The notes under the pieces are model-generated. The model did no database searches, was not told the DNA's origin, and saw nothing but the letters and a program-made list of their open reading frames with translations. The translations under genes and the position numbers were made by a program. Below are positions 19,775 through 30,737 of a stretch of 64,000 nt of DNA, piece after piece (position 1 is the stretch's first letter; every line of letters begins with the position of its first letter). Location: NCBI GenBank assembly GCA_039583875.1, contig CM077150.1:180114375-180178374 (forward strand), written 5' to 3'. This stretch comes from Platanthera guangdongensis. Lineage: Eukaryota; Streptophyta; Magnoliopsida; Asparagales; Orchidaceae.

Positions 19775-21937
19775 TGAAAGATATGGTACCTAAACACCTA
19801 GAGGGGGGGGGGGGGTGAATAGGTGACCTAAACCTTTTTAAAACTTTGTTGGCAGCAAAACAGTTATCTCACAGATTTCTATAGCTAACAGCAATAACAG
19901 AATATAAACAGTTAATTCACAGCACAGCACAGCACAGCAGACACACAAATTTATAGTGGTTCCCCAATCTTTGGGTACATCCACTTTCCCCCTTCGCCTA
20001 TCTAGCAGTGTACTAGATTCGGCCAACCTTCTCCACTATCTCAGAACCCAACAAGGTTCCTACACCTCAGGCCCAAAGCCTTACACTCAGCCACAAAGGC
20101 CTACACTCAGCCACCCAGGCCTACACTCAGCCAATTAAGGACTACACTCAGAGTTCTTCAACTCCTACACTCAGACAACCAAGCCTTACCCTCAGCCTTT
20201 ATAATATAGGCTTACAATTCTCTCAGATCCAATGGATCCTACAAGTTAAAATTGAAATACAATAATTAACTCTACAACTCAGAAAATAAGAGAGGAGTTG
20301 AGAGTTTCTTGAAGAGTTCTTGGAAGAACTCAGCTAGATCCAAACTGACTTAGCTTCCTTCAAAGCTTCTTGAGTTAGAACTGAATTAGTCTGAATCCTC
20401 TGCAGTTGATCCTTGACCTCTGCTTCTTGAGATCCAGATGATTCTGAATCCTTCTTCTCAGCCTTAGTTCCAAAGACTGAATTCTTGATTGGAGCTCTCT
20501 CTCTCCAACTTCTTAGATCTGCTGTTGGACAGCAAGATCTTCTTGTGTTGATTCTCAGTATACCTCTTTAATGATTACTTCAACAATAATCTGAACTCTG
20601 TTAACAATTTGATCAACAACCTTCACAACCACTGTTTCTGTAAACAGTCTGTGCCTATTTATAGGCATTCTTCATGGTAACCGGCTGGTCCGGTTCATAA
20701 CAGACTTCTGATTTCTCTGACAGTTGCTGTAGACCGGCTGGATCGGCAGCTGTCATGTCAACCAGTCACTTCTTGAAATTCTCTAACTGTCAGATAGTGT
20801 CGAGACTTTCTGTTCTTAAGTGTCGACACTTATAGACCAAGTGTCGACACATGTTGTGTAAGTGTCGACACAAGTTTACAAGGTGTCGACACAATTCCTT
20901 GTATGTCTCGACACAGATTCTTCTTCAAGTGTCGACACTGAAATTAAGTGTCGACACAAGTACTTGATCTTCTGTAACTTGTTGATTTCTTCTAAGTGTC
21001 GACACATCTCCTTTGTGTCGACACATCTTCATGTGTTGAAACTGTCAAGTGTCGACACTGCTTCTTGGTGTCGACACAAGTCTTCAATTTTGTTTCTTCA
21101 GCTGAGTGTCGACACATTCCCTCAGTGTCGACACTTGTACTTAGAATATTTTGTAAACTTTTCTGTTCTCTGCTAAGTGTCGACACAGCTCCTTGTGTCG
21201 ACACAAGTCTTCAAGTGTAGAGTCTTCAACTAAGTGTCGACACATTGTGCTGGGTGTCGACACTTTCTTCAAGTGTTGACTCTTCTGGTTGTGTGTCGAC
21301 ACATTGTGCTGAGTGTCGACACATACTTCAAGTGTTGACTCCTTTGAGTGTGTGTCGACACATTGTGCTGAGTGTCGACACATACTTCAAGTGTTGACTC
21401 CTTTGAGTGTGTGTCGACACATTGTGCTGAGTGTCGACACATTCTTCATATGTTGACTCTGCTATTTGAGTGTCGACACATTGTGTTGAGTGTCGACACT
21501 TGTACTTAGACTCTGCAGATTTTTGCTGAGTGTCGACACAACTCCAAATGTCGACACTTTCTGGTGTAGACACAGTTCTTCAGGGTGTCGACACTTCTGC
21601 TAAGTGTCGACACTGCTTTTCTGCATACTTCTTCACTGAGTGTCGACACAGCTCCAAGTGTCGACACTTTCTGTCTGGTGTCGACTCTTCATTCCAGGTG
21701 TCGACACAATCACTCCAAGTGTCGACACTGCTTGTCTGGGTGTCGACACAAGCTTTCTCAAGTGTCGACACTTTCCCTCTGGGTGTCGACACATGGACTT
21801 AGAAACTTTTAGCTTCAGTCCAGTGAATACCTAACCTGCACAAGTAACTCAAACAAACATCAAATACATTATGATGTATATCATTGAGTTAGGTGAGGCT
21901 TCTTCAAATCAGGTACATTTGACCAATGTACCCAACA
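19775..21937 (-). repeat. SIRE-A 5' LTR
   Basis: 2163-bp partner of 8629-10795. Being upstream on the coding strand, it supplies the promoter: U3 array about 20797-21802, TATA box 20655-20664. Its few differences from the 3' LTR include intact GTGTCGACAC copies where the 3' LTR has decayed ones (for example near 21255 and 21375). Confidence 0.93.
20655..20664 (-). promoter_or_regulatory. Predicted TATA box, SIRE-A 5' LTR promoter
   Basis: CTATAAATAG on the minus strand, about 130 bp downstream of the last U3 palindrome; expected to drive the genomic RNA of SIRE-A. Confidence 0.65.
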
Positions 21938-21942
21938 TTAAT
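21938..21942. repeat. 5-bp target-site duplication TTAAT (right copy, SIRE-A)
   Basis: Partner of 8624-8628. Confidence 0.93.
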
Positions 21943-24243
21943 TCCTATGTCTTTCTTACCAATTGGTTCGAAAGGCAAGTCTATAGACGTATCCTCATCG
22001 CAGTTAAAATTTTCGAGCGCATAAATATCGTCATTTAAAAATACGGACTCGAAAATGGGAGAAGAACGATCTCCGAAAAAGGTATCTAAAGAATAGCAGA
22101 AATCGTCGCTCGATGACAAATTGTCCATCGAGGGATTAATAGAGAAAGTAACTTGGTCATCGCCTACTCGGAGGAGAAGGCTACCATTACTAACATCTAT
22201 TAGAGCGCGGGAGGTGGCGAGAAAAGGGCGACCGAGTATTATTGGTACCTCGGCGTCCTCCTCGATATCTAAGATGACGAAGTCTACCGGGAAGGTAAAC
22301 TTGTCGACTCGGACAAGGACGTCCTCCACTACCCCGATAGGGAACTTAACCGAGCGATCCGCTAATTGGATGCGCATATTCGTAGGACTAGGAGTACCCA
22401 AACCTAAACGCGAAAAGAGCGAGAACGGCATCAGATTAATGCTAGCCCCGAAATCAGCTAAGGCGTACTTTACTAATATATCGCCAAAAAGGCACGGGAT
22501 GGAAAACCGTCCCGGGTCGTTTTGTTTTGCGGGCAATTTATTAGTAAGGGCCGCCGAGCAGACAGCGTTGAGAGATACATGCGAAATATCCTCTAATTTG
22601 CGTTTATTAGAAAGTAGTTCTTTTAAAAATTTCGCATATTTGGGCATTTGCGAGATAGCCTCGCAAAAAGGAACATTAATGTGAATTTGTTTTAATAATA
22701 AAATAATTTTTTCATATTGCGCGTCCTTACGCTCGTTTTCTAACTTATGCGGATACGGAAGAGCCTTGTTTAAAATAATTTTTTCTTTTATAATAGGTAA
22801 AGGCGGCGTGAGCGAAGAAAGAGGAAGAGGGGTCGGAGGTGAAATATGTACCTGAGGGTCGGTCCGTTTTGGATCGACCACCTCCTTTCCGCTACGGAGG
22901 GTTATAGCGTTGGCGTTCTCCCGCGGATTGGGCTCCGTGTTTCCCGGCAGTGCCCCGAGCGCGCGCTCGGACATCATCCTCGCCAGCTGTCCAACCTGTT
23001 GTTCGAGTGTTTTTAGCGATCCGGTGATGTTCCGGATATTTGACTCGTTGGACGCAATATACTTCGAAAAAGTTTCCTCCATCGGGGAGGGTTTCGGAAG
23101 AGGAGGGGGAGGAAGAAATCCGGGCGCATAAGAAATAGGGGGACGCTGAGCATTATTCGGGTTGCTCCACGAGAAGTTGGGGTGATTCCTCCAACCCGGA
23201 TTATAGTTATTACTATAAGGGTTGTTGTTGGGGTTGAAGGGAGGACGACCCGAATTTCCCATGAAGTCCACGAACTCTTCAGCTACGCAGACGTTAGGGG
23301 GAATAAAACAAGGCGGAGTGGAGGAGGCAGCAGACATCTCCGCCACCTGCTTTGTTAACCTTTCAACTTGAAGGGTCAAGAGAGCAGTGGCATCCACTTC
23401 AAAAAGACCAGCCGCCGGCTTTGGCCGTCCCCGCGGGACGTTCCATTGATAGGCGTTCATAGCCATCTCTTCGAATAAAGCCTGGGCGGCCTCGGGGGTT
23501 TTGTTGTTAAGCGTACCCCCGGCAGCCGCGTCAATCATTTGACGCGTCTGAAAATTCAGCCCATTATAAAAAATTTGAACTTGCAACCACGTTGGCAGCG
23601 CGTGGTGCGGGCAATGGCGGAGGAATTCCTTAAATCGTTCCCAAGTCTCGTATAGAGACTCAGGATCGTTCTGCACAAACGAAGAAATGTCCGCCCGCAA
23701 CTTTGCAGTTTTGGCGGGCGAAAAGTACTTCGTTAGGAACCGTTCCGTCAACTCAGCCCACGTGGTGATACATCCTCGCGGGAGGGCATTCAACCACGCC
23801 TTGACTTTGGACTTAAGGGAAAAAGGAAATAAGCGCAAACGAATGGCGTCATCAGTGACGCCATTGATCTTGAAGGTGTCGCATATCTCCAAGAAATTGG
23901 ACAAGTGGACATTCGGGTCCTCATCCGGCAGTCCATCGAACTGCACGGTGTTTTGGACCATTTGAATGACACTTGACTTTATTTCAAAATTATTATTGGC
24001 CACCGCAGGGCGAACAATACTCGACCCAGAATCATCCAGGTTAGGCCGGGCGTAATAAGACATAGTACGCTCGGCCGCCGGGGGAAGGTTAGGGGCGGCC
24101 ATAACTACAACAGTGGGTTCTCCGATAGATTCCTCGGGATCTAAAGAAGGATTTCGGCGATGAGATCGGATACGCGCAAGAGAGCGATCGATCTCAGGGT
24201 CGAAGTCTAAATCTTCAGACTCTGAGGGTTGTCCTCGGGTCAT
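21938..24243 (-). CDS. gag: Athila gag-protease (N-terminal part of gag-pol, cut by SIRE-A)
   Basis: About 768 codons from ATG 24243 (protein begins MTRGQPSESEDLDF) to the SIRE-A junction. An upstream in-frame extension is Lys/Phe-rich leader and an unlikely start. Gag core near TTWAELTERFLTKYFSP; a Pro/Asn-rich segment with NPGWRNHPNFSW, an Athila hallmark; no CCHC knuckle seen. Protease toward the end with LADFGASINLMP (the usual Asp-Ser/Thr-Gly reads DFG) and VPIILGRPFL. The present frame runs 11 codons into the SIRE-A LTR and stops at 21904. Before that insertion it joined pol (5689-8628) in frame. Confidence 0.9.
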
Positions 24244-24382
24244 ACACCCAAACAAAAATAAAACAAAAATAAACTTTTTTTTTGTTTTTTTTTTTAAAAT
24301 AAAGTTTTTAGTTTTTTTGTTTTTTAGAAAATAAGTAAAATTAATAGACTCCGGAATTCGAAATAGCAACTCGAAAAGAGAT

Positions 24383-24400
24383 TCCCCGGCAACGGCGCCA
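24383..24400 (-). other. Primer-binding site of Athila (tRNA-Asp type)
   Basis: TGGCGCCGTTGCCGGGGA on the minus strand, six bases from the 5' LTR. The plus-strand CCCCGGCAACGGCGCCA matches the 3' end of plant tRNA-Asp(GTC) as I know it. This PBS is common in Athila/Tat elements. Confidence 0.88.
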
Positions 24401-24406
24401 AAAACT

Positions 24407-27400
24407 TGATGTGCCCGCGAACAGACTCTTACTGTGGTTGGTTCGGTGAGTCGATCGCCGCGGGCTTGCTCGGGTAGGCAAGTGCACCTATCGCAAGTAG
24501 TACTCGATATTCGGGGGAATACCGAGGTCGTATTGTTCTCGGGGTCGCGTTGACTATTCTTACTCCTCCGGGAGGACTATTATTTTACTGAAAGAAAAGG
24601 TGGATTTTTTTACTTAATAAAAAGGCGGAAAAGCAAAGGAGCGAAAAAACGATTTAGAAAATATTCGATGAAGGGTTAACGCTCGACATCGAATCGGATT
24701 AAGACTAAAACAATTTTTAATAATAAAAAGACTTAGTTTTCAAATTAATAATAAGGCAACTTGGCCGTGGAGGTTCCACAAATGTGAGCGCACTTATCTC
24801 TAGGAATATTGCTCACCTGAACGTTAAGACTATTCGACCGAACGTTAGTCCGACGAAGGATTCCTCTTAACGCCCGCTTTACGCTAAGAACCCCGCTATT
24901 GGGTGGGGAACCCAATCCGGTAGAATTACGCTTGTCCTCTCTCGAGGGTATGCACGCAACTTTATTTACCCAGGGGTGATCGGTCCATATGCACGGCCTC
25001 TCGGCTAGCTAGCATATGGACTACGGAAATAGGGCCCACACATCGATTATGTGGTCCTACGCGTCGTAAACCCGAGGTAAACCCTAAGTGCTTAAATTAA
25101 AATGAAAAAAAGAGCTTTAATTATTATAAATCATTTCAAATGTCCCAATGCTCTTCGATGCCGAGGCTAATAGCGATTAGCCACACATCGGTATGGGGAC
25201 GGCTTATAATTTAGTGAGGCGCGAGTTCGAAATTAAATACTAAACGATTATAAGAAGGGGACACAAGAAAAATAACAACATTTAGAAAACTAAAAAAAAT
25301 TAGCTAGAACAAGAACTCACGCACACTCCAAATTATAAATTAAAAAGGAACTAAGTTACACATAAAAAGAAATTTTGCATAATTCAAATTTGCGAGTCCC
25401 ACTCAAACGAGTGGGGGCGGTAAATAAAGGCTGAAAATTGCAAGTCCTACTCAAACGAGTAGGACTGAAATGAAAGCGAGTCATACTCAAATGAGTAGGA
25501 GAAAATAAATGCGATTACAGGGCTAAAAAGTCCGGCCATTTAACTCAAGTGAGTAGGCGGAAAAAAAAAGAAAGAAAAATTACAAATCCTACTCAAACGA
25601 GTAGGCGGGAAATAAAGTCCGGCCATTTAAACTCAAGTGAGTAGGCGGAAAAATAAAGAAAGAAAAATTACAAGTCCTACTCGAACGAGTAGGACTGAAA
25701 ATGAAAACGATGCGCCATTTAACTCTTAACGAGTAGGCGGAAATAAATGCACACGAACACACACACTCTATATGAAATTCAAGAAAGCAATAAAATTATA
25801 CACCTACACTCACACACTCTACATAATTTGAATAAAGCATTAAAAGAAAGCAATTAAAAAGAAAGCATGAAAATTATACACCTACACTCACACACTCAAC
25901 ATGAAAAATCAAAGTTACCTAAAAATTAAAATTTATACTATTTCAAGCATAGGTTTTGCCAAAAACAAATAAAAAGAAGAAATTACAATTTTAGAAGACA
26001 AAAGTTTTCAAAACAAATCAAAAACCAAAGTTTTTGGAAAATAAAAATTTCAACATTTTCATTCCTAGGATTTCATAAAAGAGCTAAAAAAGTTGAAATA
26101 AAAGAGAAAGAAGAAAAAAGGTTTTCATTCCAAAATAAAGCTAAGTAAAAAAAACAAAAGAAACTTTAACTCTTTTACACACTCATAAGAGTGAAGATGT
26201 TGAAGAAATTAAAAGAAGACATGGAAAAGGTTTGTAATTCATCATTTCATGAGTTTCTAACAAAACCTAACTTGAGAAAAATTAAAGGCATGTAAAGTAC
26301 TAAACATGTAAAGAGGAAAACCTAACATCCCTAAGCATGAAAACAAGTAAAAAAAAATGTAAAGGAAATAAGTTACACTCATACACACACACACACTTTT
26401 CATAAATGAAGAACAAAGATGAAACTAAGAATAAAAAGGAGAAGGAAAGTGGGGGCACAAGTGCTCATTCCAAAGCCATATATGAAGAGAAAAACTAACA
26501 TTTTATTGATTAAAATGAAACTATTACAAGCTATTACAAGGGCTAAAGCTAAAGCAAAACAAGAAATGAAATAAAAAGGGAGAAATCTCCTTACATAGCC
26601 TTGAAAATCACGGATGCAGCCCACAAAAAGACACTAACTTGGCCCAAAAATCTGAACCCTTGGACCTTACAGAACTGGGCTATTTATAGGAAAAAATTTC
26701 TAAGTACACGCCCTCGGTCACGGGCGTGTAGGGGGGGCGTGACAGTACTATTCATGAAGGCGGCCGGCGATTGGACAGCAAAGTTGACTTCGGGCTGAGT
26801 TCGCAGCAGTCACGCCCTAGGTCACGGGCGTGACTATGGGCGTGTCGGGGAGGTAGAACCTGGCGCGGGTTGCGTCAAATGTCCTTGGCAGCATCTTGTC
26901 GGGCCAGCTGGAAAGGTCACGCCCCATGTCACGGGCGTGACTATGGGCGTGACAGTTGGGGTCGACACTCGATGAATGTCGAGCGGAATTCGTCGAGAGG
27001 AAATCGGTGAGCTGAAATTGGGTCACGCCCTTGGTCACGGGCGTGACACTGGGCGTGACTGTTGGTGTCGACACTCGACGATCGTCGAGCGGAATTCGTC
27101 GAGAGGAGAGGACACGGGCTTGGGTTACGCCCCGTGTCGGGTGACACGGGCGTGTCGCCAGGCGTGTCAAGCTTTAACTTTAGAAATTTTGTAATTTCAC
27201 GGGAAATGCACAGTCACGGCTTGGTCACGGGCGTGACCCATGTGTCACGGGCGTGTACTTCCCAAATTTTGGCAGATTTTGGAATTTTTCTGCAAAATAA
27301 AATAAAACAAGTTAGGAGAAAATTTACAAGAATAGGAGCATTTTATTGAACAAAAATAAGTAAAAACGACGAAAATAAATGAAAATGACTAAATTAATGT

Positions 27401-27432
27401 GCATAAAAAATACGCATATTTACAGTTCATCA
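24407..27432 (-). repeat. Athila 5' LTR
   Basis: 3026-bp partner of 831-3856, upstream on the coding strand. U3 palindromes about 26702-27260, TATA box 26680-26689, hairpin array about 25398-25734, CA repeat near 26385. Confidence 0.93.
26680..26689 (-). promoter_or_regulatory. Predicted TATA box, Athila 5' LTR promoter
   Basis: CTATAAATAG on the minus strand immediately downstream of the U3 palindrome array. Confidence 0.65.
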
Positions 27433-28194
27433 GACGCATTAGTCAGCCCAAATGGCATGATGGGGAACTCATAATGCCCATACCGTGTGCAGAAAGCTGT
27501 CTTGGGGATGTCACTTTCCTTTATCTACAGCTGATAGTGCCCGGATTTCAGATCCAATTTTGAGTACACAGTCGACCCCACCAGCTGGTCGAACAGATCA
27601 TCTATCCTTGGGATCAGATACTTATTCTTTTTCGTTAGCTTATTCAACTACCGGTAATCGATACAATGTCGTAAACTTCCGTCCTTCTTCTTAACAAAGA
27701 GGACTGGCGCACTCCAAGGCGACTAACTTGGAAGCACATAACCTTGCTCCAACAACACTTGAAGCTGTACTTTCAATTCTGCCATCTCCTTAGGTGCTAA
27801 CCGATACGGAGAGCGTGACACATGTTTTGCACCTAGCACCAGCTCAATAGTGAAGTCGTTCTCTTGTTGAGGCAGGGCTCCAGGGAGGTCGTCAGGGAAC
27901 ACGTCAGGATACTCAGATACAACTGGGATATTGTCCATACTAGGCTTAGACTTCGAAGCCTCCAGTAATGTGAAAAACAGCCCTGCACCAGCACGAACAA
28001 CCTTAACCACCTGGATGGCAGATATCAAAGTCTTGCTCGCCCATTTCTTGACCGTAAATGTCATCTCACGATCAGTTTCCAATTTGACCTCCTTGTGGTT
28101 GCAATCAATGTATGCCCGCTGCACCGAGAGCCAATCCATCCCAAAGATCATGTCGAATTCCACTAACGGTAGTAGCGATGCTTGCAAGTCAAAC
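27433..28194 (-). pseudogene. Tekay-like element T2: protease C-terminus and RT N-terminus (fragment)
   Basis: Begins with the GACGC duplication (27433-27437). On the minus strand it reads the end of the protease (FDMIFGMDWLSV, about 28130-28165), the linker with VSEYPDVFPDDLPG, the RT entry [16 protein letters not shown], and CIDYR near 27640. An in-frame TAG at 27723 follows the QGYVLPS motif, so the gene is dead. It continues into 1-825 across the Athila insertion and is cut on the right by SIRE-B. It parallels T1 at 33125-33860. The protease active site, gag and 5' LTR should lie beyond SIRE-B, outside the window. Confidence 0.88.
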
Positions 28195-28387
28195 TGTTGG
28201 ATCCCTAGTTGATTTGGGCTAGGTTCACTAACTTAGGATGATGTGACCCAACATGTATACCCAGGGTCATAGTTGTGTCCTAGAGTCTAGGCCAAGTCCT
28301 TAGAGTCAACATCGGATGGAACAGCTATCAACAAGACTATCAGAGACTCAAGACTTAGAAGATTTCAAGACCAAGTAAAATGAGTTC
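28195..28387 (+). repeat. SIRE-B 5' LTR, piece 1
   Basis: Starts TGTTGGATCC and matches 62920-63112 nearly base for base. Interrupted by T1 after the AGTTC at 28383-28387. Confidence 0.92.
28383..28387. repeat. Target-site duplication AGTTC (left copy, T1)
   Basis: AGTTC before the T1 LTR; the right copy at 45260-45264 reads AGTTT. The undisturbed SIRE-B 3' LTR has AGTTCGACG, so the right copy lost a C in a CpG. Confidence 0.85.
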
Positions 28388-29077
28388 TGTAACACCCCCT
28401 ATCCGTTGCATAGCAAATAGAAGTAGGTCCGGCCGGGGCCCGACGCCATATACCACAGACAGAACGGGTGGTTACTCAATGGAAACCATCCAACCAATCA
28501 TAACGTCATACACAGAGCATTCTAGCGGAAGTAGTTTAAGTTGTAATAAAGAACCCAGCACAAAGAGCACGAATGTCCACTAATAAACCAAATAGGAATG
28601 TTGTACATACACAAGTACATGCCTTAAGCCCTTACAAAAGGGTTTACTTGATATTACATGTTTTACAAACTACGGCACGCAGGCCGGTCATACATGAATA
28701 AAAGCAGTAAACACTCCAATTAGGCCTTCTGGGGCCGGCTTCGCAATTTGGGCTTTAGCCCGCTATTGACCGCTTGGTCCAGCAGCACTTGCAAGCAACA
28801 AACCACCGCACAGTGGCAAAACAAGGCAACGGTCAGCAATGCTGACCAAATTATAACGATCCCGCCACCAACTCGGGGCAGCGATGCTCCTTACCTGCAT
28901 TTTAATAGCATAACCCAGCAATAAAAAAATTCATTGCAACACAGGTGTTGGCACGCATGGCCACACGCCCCGTGCTCTCAGGGCACATTCTCGGTGATCG
29001 CAGTCTAAGCCGCTAACTCACCACCATCTCCAGGATGGCAATATCTCGTGAGCAAATTGGTATTTTAGGCAGATGTT

Positions 29078-29221
29078 ACGACACTTTAATGTCATCAACA
29101 GCCTTTGTCACGACAGTTTAATATCATCGACAGCAAGACCCGACCTCTATGCCCTCGGCATAAAGCAGGAACGGTTCCCACTCAACCCGTTGCTCACTCG
29201 CCACGACACTTTAATATCATC
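29078..29221. repeat. Three copies of ACGACACTTTAATRTCATC in the T1 LTR
   Basis: At 29078-29096, 29110-29128 and 29203-29221, with one or two mismatches. Repeated in the other LTR near 43663-43805. Confidence 0.8.
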
Positions 29222-29968
29222 GGCATGAGGTAAGTTTCCCTGAAGCCCGTGAATCGAACGTAAAATATTACATAACCCAGTTATCTACAAGTTGGCTCCT
29301 AGGCCCACAAGTTGCCAAGATCACGCATCTGCCTAGTTTTTCGGATGCACCTTTGGGTTAATCCCCAAGGCTTCCTATTGCAATCTACCACGTAGAAAAC
29401 CCGAAAACAACCAATCGCGCGGAGTCTTCTCCGGCATTTATGCAATGCAACATCACCGATCCAGACTAACATGTCCGGGTAGTCTTCACACATCATGCCT
29501 ATCTACGTTCTGTAATACGGACTCTAAACAATGGGAACTTTACATATCTACTCGAAGGAACGCCTCCAACTCACTGCAAACTCGCGAGAGCGCTCTTCCT
29601 ATGCAAATAAGGAGAGCTTCACATGCTCAAGAAGAGAATCGTTACCCTAGCGTTCCTCTTTGGCGCCATGGAAAAGTAAGCAGATGAAATGCACCGCACT
29701 CTCTTCGCCTCCGTGGATCCGGAGTCGGCTCGCGATTTGGAGCTTCGAAGCTCCTCCAATGGCCGGATCTAGCTTCTTCTTCCTTCCTTGGCTCTCCTCT
29801 CTCTCTAAACTTCAGAAAGATAACCACTCAAGTAAAAGTGAGGGTTTCAAAGTTCCAATTGCGGGTATATCCCATCAAGAACAACCCCCAACCGTCGGAT
29901 CCCAAGTTAAAGAAACGAACGGCTTTGATTCGGGCCTGAAATGTACAATCTGGACCAAACACGGCCTG

Positions 29969-30606
29969 ACACACGCCCGTGTCCAGGGCCGTGTCCCTCA
30001 TTTGCCGTCAAAATTGACGCGCCTGGAACAACACACGGGCATCGAACACGCCCGTGTTCGACCTGACACGCCCGTGTTCTAACTGACACGGTCGTGTGGT
30101 CGGCCGTGTGTCCCCATCGATTTATCCCGAAAACAACCCGAGAACAACACGGGTTCTTGGACACGCCCGTGTCCTAACCCGTGTCCACTCGAATACGCCT
30201 GGGCTCCAGGCCGTGTTCACGGTCTCGACACTTCATCGAGCGAAGTTCGTCGACCTCACGACACGACATTGTACACGCCCGTGTCCTAGGCCGTGTGCCT
30301 TGTCTCGACACTTCGTCGAGCAAAATTCGTCGACTCCCCGGGACGACTGTCGACACGGGCTCGACACACCCTGAGACATGCCCGTGTCTCAGGCCATGTG
30401 CCCTGTCTCGACACTTCGTCTAGCGCACAATGTCGACTTCATGGGCTGAGTGTCGACACGGGCTCGACATGCCCTGAGACACGCCCGTGTCTCAGGCCGT
30501 GTGCCCTATCTCGACACAACATCGAGCGCAAAATGTCGACTTCGCCGGCTGAGTGTCGACACAAGCCTGACACGCCCTGGGACACGCCTGTGTCCCAGGC
30601 CGTGTG
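29969..30606. repeat. U3 array of ACACGCCCGTGT palindromes and TCGA modules (T1)
   Basis: GACACGCCCGTGTC (6-bp arms around CC) and decayed copies recur about every 50-70 bp, often followed by GGCCGTGT. At least four TCGA-rich units follow from 30224 onward, of the form TCTCGACACTTCGTCGAGC then AAATTCGTCGAC. The core CACGCCCGTG is the reverse complement of the Athila core CACGGGCGTG. Copy in the other LTR: about 44552-45190. Confidence 0.88.
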
Positions 30607-30674
30607 CCTCCTGCCAGAACCCAAAACTGGCCAAAAATGTCCCCCATCGCTCTTTTGAGTTTCGGGGCGTTACA

Positions 30675-30690
30675 ACTCTCCCCCTCTTAA
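30675..30690 (-). other. Polypurine tract of T1
   Basis: TTAAGAGGGGGAGAGT on the minus strand abutting the 3' LTR. Confidence 0.85.
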
Positions 30691-30737
30691 TAGAATTTCG
30701 TCCACGAAATTATATAAAGGAAAGACAAGTACCAAAA

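Larger units (their letters stand above)
8629..21937 (-). mobile_element. SIRE-A: SIRE-like (Sirevirus) Ty1/Copia retrotransposon, apparently intact
   Basis: 13.3 kb, complete, minus strand: 5' LTR 19775-21937, initiator-Met PBS, gag 17630-19669, pol 14456-17629, a GTGTCGACAC-rich interval, ORF3 11093-13939, PPT 10796-10809, 3' LTR 8629-10795. The Sirevirus call rests on the Copia order (integrase before RT), long LTRs, a large gag with two zinc knuckles, gag and pol in one frame split by a stop, and a third ORF after pol. All three frames are open. The LTRs differ by about a dozen substitutions by eye plus a poly-G length change, so it is a recent insertion and may be autonomous. Confidence 0.93.
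831..27432 (-). mobile_element. Athila-like Ty3/Gypsy LTR retrotransposon, interrupted by SIRE-A
   Basis: A complete element on the minus strand: 5' LTR 24407-27432, PBS 24383-24400, gag-protease 21938-24243, pol 5689-8628, PPT 3857-3872 and 3' LTR 831-3856. It is flanked by the GACGC duplication. The lineage call rests on the gag motif NPGWRNHPNFSW, the protease motif DFGASINLMP, an RT with FMDD and the long linker typical of the Athila/Tat clade, and a tRNA-Asp type PBS. Both LTRs are 3026 bp, long for the lineage. No envelope-like ORF is present between pol and the 3' LTR. SIRE-A (8629-21937) lies between protease and RT. Confidence 0.92.
28388..30674 (-). repeat. T1 3' LTR
   Basis: 2287 bp with TGTAAC...GTTACA ends, same length as 42973-45259. 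U3 carries the palindrome array at 29969-30606. A weak TATA-like GGGATATACC (minus, about 29864-29874) is the best promoter candidate. Three copies of ACGACACTTTAATRTCATC lie at 29078-29221. Confidence 0.92.

Noticed and set aside
22121..22684. 187-codon plus-strand open frame
   Set aside because: Antisense shadow of the Athila gag-protease frame, which has clear protein motifs.
24383..24400. tRNA-Asp gene
   Set aside because: Only the 3' terminal 17-18 bases match, at the position of a primer-binding site; no cloverleaf upstream.
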